DNA of 60,232 nucleotides from Parvularculaceae bacterium (GCA_028280115.1 JANQMJ010000029.1:1-60232); one strand, 5' to 3'; positions 47,325 to 57,146 are shown, numbered from the stretch's first letter. Numbers and translations: made by a program. Notes: generated from the sequence alone by a model not told the origin.

Positions 47325-47999
47325 TGGGGTTCCCCCGGGTTGCAATTGGACAAATGGACATCGTGCGATGAACGCCAGAAGGGCAGATTGTCAGTCCAGG
47401 CCCGCCGTTCGCGGTTTAAAAATTGAGCCGTTTCACGGCGTTGTCAGTGTCGAAAGCCTGAAATAAATCTTGCGGTACTCCTTAACATTCACCTGACCTT
47501 AGCAATAGTTCATAAACCCTACCGATTCAATCCTATAGCAGCCCTCTCGAATCACATTTTTCTTAACAACTAACAGGGGAATCTGGACGCTGCATACCCG
47601 ATAGGCGAGAAAAATCAAAGTCTTCAATACCGTAAAAGGCCCGTCGCCCGTCGCGTCCAATTTTGAGTATTTTACAGAGTTTATTTGAAATATTGTGGGT
47701 TTACAGTGTTAATGCTGGCGCCGCCGCCAGGCTGGCATGACAGACTGCGCACAACTCAGCAGCGCTAATGCACTGCACAATTCGGCTGTGGCCGTCCTGC
47801 AACTGTTTTCCCGGAATCCATAAAAACGTCCCAATATCAATGGGAAGGCGGCTGCCATGGGCGAATCATCGCGCAACGCGGAAGGATCCGCGCGACGGCC
47901 GGCGTTGACTTGCGCAGGAAGGACGCAGTGCTAAGGATTGTGTCAATCTTGTTTCGGTAGCGTCTTTTGCGAGCGCAAGGTCGCGCGGAGCCCTAACCC
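47325..47999. other. Non-coding stretch between the exported protein gene and gspJ
   Basis: No gene can be supported in these 675 bp. The part from about 47440 to 47720 is A+T-rich. A weak plus-strand promoter candidate is TTGAAA (47685-47690), 17 bp before GTTAAT (47708-47713), nearly 290 bp ahead of gspJ. The divergent gene at 47324 must also have its promoter here. Confidence 0.45.
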
Positions 48000-48638
48000 A
48001 TGCCAGGCGAGAACAGCCAACGCGGTTTCACGCTGCTCGAACTTATTGCCGCACTTGCGATTGTGGCGCTGGTTTCAGCAGCGCTTTTTCAGTCCACCGG
48101 GCAATGGCTGCGCCTGTCGACGCAGGCTTCGGACGCCGCAAACGAGTCCCTTTCCGGGGTCGCTAATCAAACTATGTTCAGCGAAGTCGTCTCCGGGATT
48201 GTACAGGCATGGCCGGAAGAAATCGATCGTCGTTTCATCGGCGAGCCCGCCGGTTTTTCCGGCTTGACGAAAACCCCGCTTCACGGGATCGCGCCGAGTC
48301 TGTCGCATGCCAGCATGTCAATTGCGCGGGACGGGTCCGCGGCGGCCGTCATCTATCGGTCGGGGGACATCGAATGGACCCTCAAAACGCTCGACAATGC
48401 GAGCGCCGGATTTTCCTATCTCGGCGCCGACGGCGTCTGGCGTTCCGCCTGGCCGCCGCCCGAGACCCCCGAGCCGGGCCCGTTCAACGACGCGCAGTTT
48501 TACGATACGCCGAATGCGCCGCTCGCCATACGGCTTACCATCGACGGCCCGGGCGGCAGCGAGACATGGATTGCCGACATCGCCGGCAACCCGCAGCTGC
48601 CGATGCGTGTCCAAGACCTCTTGGCGCGGGAGCAATAA
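48000..48638 (+). CDS. gspJ: Type II secretion pseudopilin GspJ
   Basis: This 212-aa minor pseudopilin has a short leader and the prepilin site QRG/FTLLELIAALAIVALV, with Glu at mature position 5. A long globular domain, normal for GspJ, follows. It joins GspI and GspK at the pseudopilus tip. It is the first gene of the plus-strand secretion unit, and gspK begins 4 bp after its stop. Confidence 0.88.
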   Translation: MPGENSQRGFTLLELIAALAIVALVSAALFQSTGQWLRLSTQASDAANESLSGVANQTMFSEVVSGIVQAWPEEIDRRFIGEPAGFSGLTKTPLHGIAPSLSHASMSIARDGSAAAVIYRSGDIEWTLKTLDNASAGFSYLGADGVWRSAWPPPETPEPGPFNDAQFYDTPNAPLAIRLTIDGPGGSETWIADIAGNPQLPMRVQDLLAREQ

Positions 48639-48642
48639 GAAT

Positions 48643-49635
48643 ATGCGCGACCCGCAAAAAGGATTTGCCCTGCCGTTTGCGCTCGTCGCCATCGCTGCAA
48701 TGGCGATCATCGCCGCCATCGGCTTTCGCGCCGTTTCCGATTCGACAAGCGTGATGAATGCGCTGCAGGCCGACATTGCGACGGAACGGGCGCTGGTCTC
48801 CGCAGAAGCCGAAGCCGTCTTTGTATACTTAACGTCGGCGCCGGTCTCGGGCGGGATCGCATCGGGGCAAGCCGCCGCTGCGGCCGACCCGGTCTTTGAC
48901 GTAAATCCTGTCGACCCAAACGAGCGTGATCCCTCTCAATACTGGCGAGCCGATGGGCAAGCGCGCAGTTCAGGAACGCCGGCGCAGCCCGTTCGCGTGG
49001 TTTATCGCGACGCGGCCGGTCTGGCGCCGATCACGTCGCTGCCGGAGGACACGCTGGCGGCGTTTTTGCGTAAGGCCGGTTTCGAGCGTGAGGATGCGCC
49101 GCAATTCGCGGCGCGCATCGGCGATTATCAGGATGACGACGTCAATCGTCGATTCCGCGGCGCTGAGCGAGCCGACTATCGTCTGTTCGGCGCGCCGCCG
49201 CCCACCAATTCGCCATTGCGCGCCTATCAGGAAACGGCGTCGGTGCTCGGCGTCCCGGATAGCGCGCCGCCTGGGTTTTGGACATATCTTGCCGAATATG
49301 GTCGATTTGGCCGCGGCGGCGGCTTCAAGCCCGCATTCGCCCCTCCGGAAATCGCCGACCTGTTTCCGGAAAGGGGAGGCTTCGCCCTGAACCCCGATCC
49401 GGCCGAGGTGGCCGAAGCCGGCGATCTGCGCCCCTCCGCCACGGCGCGCTTCTTGCTTGAAACGCCCATAGTAAACGGGTTGACGCGCCGCCGCGCGGTG
49501 GAGATCATGCGCACCGCCGCCGCAGCAGATGTGCCATTCCGGCGTGAATGGATCTACGACAAGGCTGACGCAAATGACGGTTCGGCGATTACAGCAATCG
49601 ATCAGGAAGGCCTGGCGCAGGTTTTTCAGCCCTAA
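48643..49635 (+). CDS. gspK: Type II secretion pseudopilin GspK
   Basis: This 330-aa protein is the large tip pseudopilin. The cleavage region is QKG/FALPFALVAIAAMAII. As in other GspK proteins, the usual Glu at position 5 is missing, consistent with its place at the tip. The length fits GspK and no other pseudopilin. ATG 48643 is preceded by GGGAG at about 11 bp and lies 4 bp after gspJ. The 3' end overlaps the gspL-like start by 62 bp. Confidence 0.9.
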   Translation: MRDPQKGFALPFALVAIAAMAIIAAIGFRAVSDSTSVMNALQADIATERALVSAEAEAVFVYLTSAPVSGGIASGQAAAAADPVFDVNPVDPNERDPSQYWRADGQARSSGTPAQPVRVVYRDAAGLAPITSLPEDTLAAFLRKAGFEREDAPQFAARIGDYQDDDVNRRFRGAERADYRLFGAPPPTNSPLRAYQETASVLGVPDSAPPGFWTYLAEYGRFGRGGGFKPAFAPPEIADLFPERGGFALNPDPAEVAEAGDLRPSATARFLLETPIVNGLTRRRAVEIMRTAAAADVPFRREWIYDKADANDGSAITAIDQEGLAQVFQP

Positions 49636-50695
49636 CCTCACGCCGATCGACGCTGAGGGCCGTATTCGCCCCGGAGGGCAAAGCGCCCCATGGAAGCCGA
49701 CGCTCTATGTCCTGCCGCGCGCGATCTGCGGGTTTTCGCGGGTTCGCCTTGCTGGAAAGAACGCCAATGCACGGGCCGCCGCCAAATTAAACGCCGCCTA
49801 TCGACAGGGATACGCCGACACGCGGGCGCGCCTAGAGCTTGACAGGGACGATCCCTTGAATGCCGGCGTGTGGTGCTGGGACGGCGACTTCAAGTTAGAG
49901 AACGGCGCTTTGGCGTCTTCCGTTCAGGCCATTCCGGAAACCGTCGCCAGGGAGCGCCTGGAGGACGGCGCACGTATCGTTCGCTGTATCGACGGCTTTG
50001 AAGGACAGGTCTGGCGCAACGGCGTGCTGACGGCCTCGCGCTGGTGGCGCGCAGCGCCGTCCGACCAGGAATGGCTGCACTTCATGCGCGCGGCGCGAGA
50101 GCGCGTCACAGGCCAGGCGTCCAGGGCGCCGGCGCCGTGCGAAGCGCCCTTCCGCGACGATCTGCCGATGATCGATCCGGATCCCGCCAATCTTCGCGTG
50201 ACGCTCGCGCCAGGACGTATCGCTGCAGTGGTCGCATGTGCAATCGCGTTTTTCACCGCCTTCCAAACCGCACAGATTATCTCCTACAAAAGCAGCGCCG
50301 CCGCCTTCAGCGCCCGTATCGAAAATGCGATCGTCGCAAATGAGGCGGGCGCCGAGGCGCGCCGCGCCGCCCTGTCTGCGAATGCTGAGGTTGAAGCGCT
50401 GTCGGATTTCGGAAATCCCGGCGCCGTTGTGTCGGCCTTGCTTGCCGTCGCTCGGGAGCTTCCGGAGGATGATGCGCGCCTTGCGAATTTTCGGCTCTAC
50501 GATCAACAGTTGCAGGCGCGCTTCGAGACGACGGCCGAGACCGAGATCAACATAGCCGATCTCGTCTCGCGGCTGGAAGCAAGCGATTGGCTTTCCGAAG
50601 TTTTCGTCGAACGGCCCAATGACACCCGGATCCAGGTTAGCGCCGCCTTAACGCCGCTTGGCGGCGCGCCGGACGAAGGAGCCGTGCAGCGCTAA
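49574..50695 (+). CDS. gspL: Type II secretion GspL-like protein
   Basis: This protein of about 373 aa has a single membrane helix near residues 205-225 (RIAAVVACAIAFFTAFQTAQI), a cytoplasmic domain before it and a periplasmic ferredoxin-like domain after it. That matches GspL/PilN topology, and the position between gspK and gspM fits. Sequence similarity to classical GspL is weak. The start at 49574 overlaps gspK by 62 bp and has no clear ribosome-binding site; a later start is possible. Confidence 0.72.
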   Translation: MTVRRLQQSIRKAWRRFFSPNLTPIDAEGRIRPGGQSAPWKPTLYVLPRAICGFSRVRLAGKNANARAAAKLNAAYRQGYADTRARLELDRDDPLNAGVWCWDGDFKLENGALASSVQAIPETVARERLEDGARIVRCIDGFEGQVWRNGVLTASRWWRAAPSDQEWLHFMRAARERVTGQASRAPAPCEAPFRDDLPMIDPDPANLRVTLAPGRIAAVVACAIAFFTAFQTAQIISYKSSAAAFSARIENAIVANEAGAEARRAALSANAEVEALSDFGNPGAVVSALLAVARELPEDDARLANFRLYDQQLQARFETTAETEINIADLVSRLEASDWLSEVFVERPNDTRIQVSAALTPLGGAPDEGAVQR

Positions 50696-50714
50696 AGGAT
50701 AGTTGAGTACGAAT

Positions 50715-51296
50715 ATGTCCCGAATTTCCGATTATATCGGCCGATCTCTCAATCAGCGCACAATCTATGGATTGATCGCCTTGGCTGGCGTTCTCGGCAT
50801 TGCGCTTATTACGCGCCTCAGCGATGAGGCTGCGAACGCGGCGACGGTCAAGGCGCAGTTCGCCGAACGCCTGGCCCGGCAAGGCGGCGAAGTTGATGAA
50901 GCCCTATGGCGCGAACGTACAGACGCCGCGCAAGATGTTCTGGATCAATGGAAAGCGACGCGCTGGTCGGGACCCACCCCCGGCTTTATCGCAGCAGCGC
51001 TTCAAAGCGAGATAAACCGCATCGCCTCTTTGGCACAACTGTCGATCCGCTCGCTTCAAGTCGACCCGGCGCCGGTCGATCTTCCCGGCGGTGCGGCCTT
51101 GCGCTTTCGAATTGTCGCAGACTCTCCAAGCGGCGACAGCGCTGTAAAAACCCTCGCTGCGATCAACGCCCATCGGCCGATGATGATCGTCACAGAAATG
51201 AACGTGACCTTCACCGAAGATTCGAGCGGACGGTTTTCGGCTGAGGGCTATGCGCCGATCACCGTCATCGACCCGACGCGAGACGGAGATAGTTGA
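50715..51296 (+). CDS. gspM: Type II secretion GspM-like protein
   Basis: This 193-aa protein has one membrane helix near residues 19-36 (TIYGLIALAGVLGIALI) and a small periplasmic alpha/beta domain, as GspM does. It is assigned mostly by position between the gspL-like and gspC-like genes. TTG 50703 with AGGA close upstream is an alternative start. It probably binds GspL to form the inner-membrane platform. Confidence 0.7.
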   Translation: MSRISDYIGRSLNQRTIYGLIALAGVLGIALITRLSDEAANAATVKAQFAERLARQGGEVDEALWRERTDAAQDVLDQWKATRWSGPTPGFIAAALQSEINRIASLAQLSIRSLQVDPAPVDLPGGAALRFRIVADSPSGDSAVKTLAAINAHRPMMIVTEMNVTFTEDSSGRFSAEGYAPITVIDPTRDGDS

Positions 51297-51757
51297 TGCG
51301 CGCTTTCTTCACCGCCGCGCTGATTGCAACCGTTGCAGGCGGGCTCGCCGGCGGGCTTGCCGCCGCCGGCGCCGGGGGGAACATACAGACCGCCAAAGCC
51401 CCGTGGACGGAGCCGACCCCGCCGCAATCGGCCGCCGAAGACGAGCAGCGCCTTTACGAGCAGCTCATGGCGACTAATCACTTCGGGGAGGCGAACAGCG
51501 CGGCGATTGACCAGATCGCTGCGGCAAGCGACGGCGGCGTCCCCCCGCCGCCGCGGATTGCCGCGACGACATTGAAAGACGGCAAAATTGCTGTCACTGT
51601 ATACGCGCCCGGAGACGGCATCGTTACCGTCGGGGTCGGCGATACGCTGCCCGGCGGATGGGTTGTCAAGGAAGCCTCGCTCGATCGCATTACAATCGCG
51701 CTAGACGATCAAAACCTCGAAATTGTTGTGTTTCCCCATGATAACCCAGACAGCTAA
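51296..51757 (+). CDS. Short GspC/PilP-like protein with HR-type domain
   Basis: This 153-aa protein has an N-terminal hydrophobic segment and a Pro-rich linker. A C-terminal beta domain contains VGVGDTLPGGWVVKEASLDRITI, which resembles the homology region of GspC/PilP that links the inner-membrane platform to the secretin. It is much shorter than classical GspC and has no PDZ domain. The ATG overlaps the gspM stop (TGATG). The gspD gene follows after 168 bp. GspN is a less likely name. Confidence 0.65.
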   Translation: MRAFFTAALIATVAGGLAGGLAAAGAGGNIQTAKAPWTEPTPPQSAAEDEQRLYEQLMATNHFGEANSAAIDQIAAASDGGVPPPPRIAATTLKDGKIAVTVYAPGDGIVTVGVGDTLPGGWVVKEASLDRITIALDDQNLEIVVFPHDNPDS

Positions 51758-51925
51758 TACCAATCAGAGTCGCTTAAGAAGGCGAGAATCCGGATTTTGG
51801 CGGCGCGGTGTTAAGGCGAAATTAGGTAAAATCGTCTGAATTAAGGATGTTGCAACAGCTGACCCGGGCAGCGTTCACGCCTGATCTCATCGCGCCGGTT
51901 AACAAAAAGTAACCATAGTACCGTC

Positions 51926-54130
51926 ATGACGCGTCGATATCCGTTAATTGAAAACAAGTGCTCATTCTGTGCGCTTTGGCGTGCGAAAAAAAATGCCGCC
52001 TTGTTTGCGATTCTGATTCTCGTCGCAGGATGTGCGGTGGGACGACCCTTGCCGAGCTATACGATCGCCGCAAATGAATCGAGCGATGTCGTCCGCTCCG
52101 GACAGACAGCGCAAGACGTCCAGCTCGGCGCCGCCGACGCAACCAAGCAGTACGGCGAAGCCGCGGCCCGGGTCACCATTGTACCATCCATCGGCGAAGA
52201 GCCCATCGAAACGGGTCTGGACGCGGGCGCGCCGCCGCAGTTCGGCGTGGAGGAAATCGACACCGTCGTCCCGCCCTTGGCGTTGCCGGCTTTCATCGAT
52301 CTTGTATTCGGCGAGATCCTGTCTGTGCCCTACACCACCGGGCCTGGCGTCGCAGCGCGTTCGGAAATCGTTCAACTGCGTTCGTCGGGCGTGATGTCGG
52401 CCGACGTGTTCCTCGGCCTGGTGACGGCGACGCTTAAGGATTACGGCATTCAGGTAACCGCGCAGAACGGCGTTTATCAAATCCTTGAAGACAGCGCGCT
52501 TAAGGCGCGCATTCCCCGGTTCATCCGTTCGCGCGCGCGGGTTGAAACCCCTGCGGGCCTTCGTCCAATCGTTCAATATGTCGAACTCAACGCGATTAAC
52601 GCCCAGACCATGGCGGGAATCTTGGCCCAAGCGTTCGGACGCAATGAAAATCTCACCGTCACCGCCGAAAGCAACGGAAATTATGTGATATTGAACGGCC
52701 TGCCGGACGATGTGAACGCTGCGCTGTCGATCGTCTATGACATGGACGAGTTGCAGTTCGCCGGCACCCAGGTCCAGCGCGTTTCACCGCGATACTGGAA
52801 CGCAAACGCTTTCGCGCTAGAGCTCCAGAATATTCTGACTGCGGAGGGTTGGCAGGTGAGCCTGCAGGCGCAATCGCCGATGCCGATCTTGTTATTGGCG
52901 ATTGAAAGGTCGAACGATCTGCTCGTCTTTACGCGGGAGGCGCAGGCGCGCGCGCGAATCAACTACTGGATTCAAGAACTGGATCGACCGGCCCAGAACG
53001 GCGATTCGCCGCAAGTCTTCGTCTATTCCGTTCGCAATCTTGACGCCGCCGTTCTCGCCAACACGGTTAACCAAGTGATCAGCGGCATCGAAGCGCAATC
53101 CGGCTCGCCAGGGCTCGCGGTGGCGCGCGCCAGGGCGGCTGCGGCCGCAGCGGGCGCCGGCGGCGAAGGCTTTGCCGGCGGCGCTGCCGCGCCGATCGGC
53201 GGGCTCGTTGTCGATCCGCTCGGCAACCGCCTCGTCTTCACCGGAACGACCAGCGAATACGACCGCTTGCTGCCGCTCTTGCAACAGCTCGACCTGCCGC
53301 CGGCCGAAGTGCTGATCGAAGTAATGATCGCACAGGTGCAATTGACCGACAGCACAGAATTCGGCGTTGATTGGACAATCCGCAATCTCAATGACGCCGC
53401 TTTCAACAACCGCTTCGCCGGAGCCACGGATGACGCCTCGGGCCTTGCGGGCATCGTCGCTGACGGCGCGTTCGGACCGGCCGGACTCGCCTTCGGGGTC
53501 TTGTCGCCGGATGTTGAAGTCGCGATTGACGCCTTTGCACAGAACAATCAGGTCAATGTGTTGTCGACGCCGCGCCTGCTTGCGCGATCCGGCGCCGCCG
53601 CGCAGGTGCAGGTCGGCACCGAAGTGCCGATTTTGTCTTCACAGGCGACGCCCGTCGGCGGCGGCACCTCGGATATCATCCAGGAAGTTCAATATCGCTC
53701 GACAGGGATCATCCTTTCGATCGAACCGATTGTCTTCAGCGACAATCGGATCGACCTGAATGTCAGCCAGGAGATTTCGTCGACATTGCCGGGCACCGGG
53801 CCCATCCAAAGCCCGTCTTTCAACAACACCAGCGTGACGACGCTTTTGTCGCTCGAAGACGGCGGGACCGCGGTCATCGGCGGGCTCATCCAGGACAACG
53901 TGACCCGCGACAAAAGCGGCGTGCCGTTCCTGAAAGACATTCCCGTGGTAGGAAACGTCTTTTCACGCTCGTCGACAAGCGTTGACCGCACAGAACTCGT
54001 CATCTTGATCAAAGCCTATGTGGTGCGCGGCCAGTCGGATCGTTCGGCCTTTGCGAATAAATATAAGTCCGAAATCGACCGGACCTTGAGCGAGCAAAAT
54101 CTCATCACGCTTCGGCCGCGGGACTTTTAA
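51926..54130 (+). CDS. gspD: Type II secretion secretin GspD
   Basis: This 734-aa outer-membrane channel is a lipoprotein, with lipobox VAGC at about residue 36. Periplasmic N-domains follow at about 110-440: VQYVELNAINAQTMAGILAQ marks N2 and VYSVRNLDAAVLANTVNQ marks N3, the latter with a Gly/Ala-rich insertion. The secretin core shows NNQVNVLSTPRLL, VGTEVPILSSQ and TTLLSLEDGGTAVIGGL, ending in RTELVILIKAYVV. Being lipidated, it may not need a GspS pilotin. No clear ribosome-binding site precedes the ATG. Confidence 0.95.
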   Translation: MTRRYPLIENKCSFCALWRAKKNAALFAILILVAGCAVGRPLPSYTIAANESSDVVRSGQTAQDVQLGAADATKQYGEAAARVTIVPSIGEEPIETGLDAGAPPQFGVEEIDTVVPPLALPAFIDLVFGEILSVPYTTGPGVAARSEIVQLRSSGVMSADVFLGLVTATLKDYGIQVTAQNGVYQILEDSALKARIPRFIRSRARVETPAGLRPIVQYVELNAINAQTMAGILAQAFGRNENLTVTAESNGNYVILNGLPDDVNAALSIVYDMDELQFAGTQVQRVSPRYWNANAFALELQNILTAEGWQVSLQAQSPMPILLLAIERSNDLLVFTREAQARARINYWIQELDRPAQNGDSPQVFVYSVRNLDAAVLANTVNQVISGIEAQSGSPGLAVARARAAAAAAGAGGEGFAGGAAAPIGGLVVDPLGNRLVFTGTTSEYDRLLPLLQQLDLPPAEVLIEVMIAQVQLTDSTEFGVDWTIRNLNDAAFNNRFAGATDDASGLAGIVADGAFGPAGLAFGVLSPDVEVAIDAFAQNNQVNVLSTPRLLARSGAAAQVQVGTEVPILSSQATPVGGGTSDIIQEVQYRSTGIILSIEPIVFSDNRIDLNVSQEISSTLPGTGPIQSPSFNNTSVTTLLSLEDGGTAVIGGLIQDNVTRDKSGVPFLKDIPVVGNVFSRSSTSVDRTELVILIKAYVVRGQSDRSAFANKYKSEIDRTLSEQNLITLRPRDF

Positions 54131-54159
54131 CGCCGGCGCTTACGACGCGTCGAAAACGA

Positions 54160-54585
54160 ATGTCAGGACCGATGCCGCAAAAAGGCTTTTCCGTGCTGGA
54201 GGCGCTTGCCGCCGTCGCGCTGATCGCCCTCGCCTTCCTGCCGCTTCTGGCGCTGCAAGGCCAATTGACACGCACGGTGATCGCCGTTGAACGCGCCGAA
54301 GCGGGCGTTAAGAACATGAAAAGCGCGCTGTCATATCTGCGCGTCATCAATCCGGCGATGAAAAGCGAAGGCGAAGAGCGGATCGGCGATGCGCAATTGA
54401 TATGGAACGCGCGTCCCGCATCCGCCGAACGCCCGGCGCTCGATCAAGGCGGCGCGCCGGGCCGGTTTGTCATTCAGCTCTACGATATTGACGCGGTTTT
54501 GGCGTATGAGGACGGCCGGCGCGCAGAATTTACCGTGCGCGCTGTGGGATGGCGCCCGACAGCGCCGATCTCAGCGACATTTTAA
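54160..54585 (+). CDS. gspI: Type II secretion pseudopilin GspI
   Basis: This protein of up to 141 aa has a short leader and the prepilin site QKG/FSVLEALAAVALIALAF, with Glu at mature position 5. It starts the tip complex with GspJ and GspK. ATG 54172 has CAGGA about 5 bp upstream and gives a five-residue leader, so it may be the true start. Its location after gspD, away from gspJ-K, is unusual for the family. Confidence 0.85.
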   Translation: MSGPMPQKGFSVLEALAAVALIALAFLPLLALQGQLTRTVIAVERAEAGVKNMKSALSYLRVINPAMKSEGEERIGDAQLIWNARPASAERPALDQGGAPGRFVIQLYDIDAVLAYEDGRRAEFTVRAVGWRPTAPISATF

Positions 54586-54594
54586 CAGGCCGGA

Positions 54595-54705
54595 CGAAGC
54601 CGAAGGCTGCGCATGCCCACCTTCGCCCTTTAGGCTTCGGCGGGGCATCCGCTTCGCACGCTCCGGCCTTGTCACGCCGGAGCTAGATTTTGGCTACGCC
54701 AAAAT
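54595..54705. repeat. Three-hairpin palindromic element between gspI and tRNA-Lys
   Basis: Three inverted repeats follow one another: CGAAGCC/GGCTTCG (54595-54601 and 54633-54639), CTCCGGC/GCCGGAG (54661-54667 and 54676-54682) and a perfect ATTTTGGC/GCCAAAAT (54687-54694 and 54698-54705). No coding frame fits. It could terminate both the plus-strand secretion unit and the minus-strand tRNA, or be a dispersed intergenic repeat. Confidence 0.5.
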
Positions 54706-54718
54706 CAGCGAAGGCGGA

Positions 54719-54794
54719 TGGTGAGCCCTGATGGATTCGAACCATCGACCTACTGATTAAAAGTCAGTTGCTCTACCAGCTGAGCTAAGGGCCC
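54719..54794 (-). tRNA. tRNA-Lys (anticodon TTT)
   Basis: On the minus strand, a 7-bp acceptor stem GGGCCCT/AGGGCTC (one G-T pair) closes the cloverleaf. The D arm is TTAGCTCAGCTGGTAGAGCA. The anticodon stem CTGAC/GTCAG type pairing frames a loop with TTT, and the T arm contains GGTTCGAATCC. The discriminator base is A and CCA is encoded (54719-54721). It is a normal 76-nt tRNA reading AAA and AAG lysine codons. Confidence 0.96.
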
Positions 54795-54939
54795 ACGAGG
54801 GCGCTTCAGACTTACCCAATCTGACGCCGGATGCAAAAAAACGCGGCCGCCATCGATCGGAATCACGGCCCCGTCTCGCAAGGCGGCGGAACATAAGGAC
54901 GCCTTCCGCGTGGGTCAACCGATGCGGCGCGCCGGTTTT

Positions 54940-56064
54940 CTACAATATTTCCTCGCCGGTTTCGGCTTTGAACGCGGCGACAAACTCGGCGAACCGCCCG
55001 GCCGCGATGGCCGCCCGCATACCTGCCATAAGGTCCTGATAATATTGAAGGTTATGCCAGGTGAGCAGCATCGGCCCGAGATATTCACCGGCCCGGAAGA
55101 GATGGTGAAGATAGGCCTTGGAATAATCGCGGCTCGCCGGACACTCGCTCGATGCGTCGAGCGGTTCGGGATCGCTTGCATAGTCCGCATTCTTGATGTT
55201 GATCGGTCCCGACCGGGTCCAGGCCTGACCGTGGCGGCCGGAGCGTGTCGGCGCGACGCAGTCGAACATGTCGATCCCCCGGGCGACGGCGCCGACGATA
55301 TCGGCGGGCTTGCCCACGCCCATGAGATAGCGCGGCGCGTCCGCTTGCATGTGCGGGCAGAGAAACTCGAGCACGCGGAACATCTCCTCGCGTCCCTCGC
55401 CCACCGCCAGGCCGCCGACAGCATAACCGGGAAAACCGATGGTCATTAAGGCGTCGAGACTTTCCCGTCGCAGGTCTTCGTAATTGGCGCCTTGCACAAT
55501 GCCGAAAAGCGCCTGGCCTGGTTTCGACTTTTCTTCGAATGCGCGTTTCGACCGTTCGGCCCAGCGCACGGAAAGCGCCATGGACTCCCGCGCCTTGTCA
55601 TGGGCGATGGGCATCGCCGGACATTCGTCAAGCTGCATCTGGATGTCGGCACCGAGCAGGCATTGTATCTCGATCGACCGCTCGGGCGTCAGCATGTAAC
55701 TCGCGCCGTCGATATGGGACTGAAAGGAAACCCCCTCCTCCGTCAGCTTGCGCAGCTTGGCGAGCGACATGACCTGAAAACCGCCGCTATCAGTCAAAAT
55801 CGGATGCAGCCAGTTCATGAATCTGTGCAGCCCGCCCAGCGCGGCCACGCGCTCGGCCCCTGGCCGCAGCATCAAATGATAGGTGTTGCCGAGAACGACA
55901 TCGGCGCCGGTCGCGCGCACGAGATCGGGCGGCATGGCTTTGACGGTCCCCGCCGTGCCCACCGGCATGAAGGCGGGGGTTCTGATTTCGCCGCGCGGCG
56001 TTTTAATTGCGCCGGTCCGCGCCGGTCCGTCCGTCGCGGTGAGCGAGAATGCGAACGCCGTCAC
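54940..56064 (-). CDS. tgt: Queuine tRNA-ribosyltransferase with degraded zinc site
   Basis: This 374-aa enzyme swaps guanine-34 for preQ1 in tRNAs with GUN anticodons. The catalytic aspartates are Asp92 in [11 protein letters not shown] and Asp268 in [15 protein letters not shown]. The zinc site of the family (CxCxxC then His 26 residues on) is here Ser306, Cys308, Ser311 and His337, so two cysteines are missing. The rest of the fold looks complete, including [16 protein letters not shown]. The gene overlaps queA by 4 bp. Its proximity to zinc-economy genes is suggestive only. Confidence 0.95.
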   Translation of the reverse strand: MTAFAFSLTATDGPARTGAIKTPRGEIRTPAFMPVGTAGTVKAMPPDLVRATGADVVLGNTYHLMLRPGAERVAALGGLHRFMNWLHPILTDSGGFQVMSLAKLRKLTEEGVSFQSHIDGASYMLTPERSIEIQCLLGADIQMQLDECPAMPIAHDKARESMALSVRWAERSKRAFEEKSKPGQALFGIVQGANYEDLRRESLDALMTIGFPGYAVGGLAVGEGREEMFRVLEFLCPHMQADAPRYLMGVGKPADIVGAVARGIDMFDCVAPTRSGRHGQAWTRSGPINIKNADYASDPEPLDASSECPASRDYSKAYLHHLFRAGEYLGPMLLTWHNLQYYQDLMAGMRAAIAAGRFAEFVAAFKAETGEEIL

Positions 56065-57113
56065 GGCGCACGCTCCAGCAAACAGGCGTCGCCATAGGAA
56101 TAAAATCGATAGTTGCGATCAATGGCGTGGGCGTAGGCTGCTTTCATGGCCTCAACGCCGGAAAAGGCGCAGACCAACATGAATAAGGTCGACCGCGGCA
56201 GATGGAAATTGGTCAGCAAGAGATCGGCCGCCCTGAAGGCGTAGCCCGGGGTGATGAAAAGATCCGTCTCGCCGCAAAAAGGTTTGACCACGCCGCCCTT
56301 GTCCGCTGCGGCCTCCATCAGCCGCAACGAGGTGGTGCCGGTCGCAATAATACGCCCGCCCTGAGCGCGCGCCTGGTTGATTGTCGCCGCCTGCGCCGTC
56401 GTGATCTCTCCCCATTCGCTGTGCATCCGATGATCGGCCGTGTCGTCCGCGGTCACGGGCAGAAACGTGCCCGCGCCCACATGCAACGTCACGCAGACCG
56501 CGCCGACGCCCTTTTCCTTTAGGCGGGTCAGCAAACCTTCAGTAAAATGCAGGCCCGCCGTCGGCGCCGCAACCGAGCCCGGTTCGGCGGCGTAGACCGT
56601 CTGATAATCTTCGCGATCCTGATCGGTCGTCGCGCGTCGGCGGGCGATATAGGGCGGCAGGGGCGCCACACCGGCCTCCGCCAGCGCTTTCTGGAACGTC
56701 TTGCCACGGGTTTCGAAGTCGAGAACGGCTTCCGCGCCGCTGCGGCTTTCGACCGTCGCTGTCAGCCCGCCCTTGAATGCGATGACGTCTCCGGCGCGCA
56801 AACGCTTGCCCGGCCGAACCAGGGCGCGCCAGCGGTTTTCGTCGAGGCGCCTGTGCAGCGTGGCGTCGACGGCGACATCTTCGCCGCCGGCGGCGCGCGC
56901 CGGGCGGCGGCCAAACAGCTGCGCCGGGATCACCTTGGTGTCGTTGAGCACGAGAAGATCGCCGCGCCGCAAGAGATCGGGCAGATCCGAAACCACGCGA
57001 TCTTCAAGACCGTCGCGCCGGATATAAAGCAACCGCGCCGCATCGCGCGGCGAGACCGGCTCAAGCGCGATCCGCTCCGGCGGCAGGTCATAGTCGAAAA
57101 GATCTACACGCAT
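56061..57113 (-). CDS. queA: S-adenosylmethionine:tRNA ribosyltransferase-isomerase
   Basis: This 350-aa enzyme converts preQ1 in tRNA to epoxyqueuosine using the ribosyl part of SAM. Family landmarks are [19 protein letters not shown] at the start, [19 protein letters not shown], and then [16 protein letters not shown]. The region [20 protein letters not shown] is near the end. Length is normal. The stop overlaps the tgt ATG, and cysE lies 33 bp upstream, so these probably form one transcript. Confidence 0.97.
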   Translation of the reverse strand: MRVDLFDYDLPPERIALEPVSPRDAARLLYIRRDGLEDRVVSDLPDLLRRGDLLVLNDTKVIPAQLFGRRPARAAGGEDVAVDATLHRRLDENRWRALVRPGKRLRAGDVIAFKGGLTATVESRSGAEAVLDFETRGKTFQKALAEAGVAPLPPYIARRRATTDQDREDYQTVYAAEPGSVAAPTAGLHFTEGLLTRLKEKGVGAVCVTLHVGAGTFLPVTADDTADHRMHSEWGEITTAQAATINQARAQGGRIIATGTTSLRLMEAAADKGGVVKPFCGETDLFITPGYAFRAADLLLTNFHLPRSTLFMLVCAFSGVEAMKAAYAHAIDRNYRFYSYGDACLLERAP

Positions 57114-57146
57114 GGCGCGTTCCGTGGTCCGCCAGCGGCGTATCGA

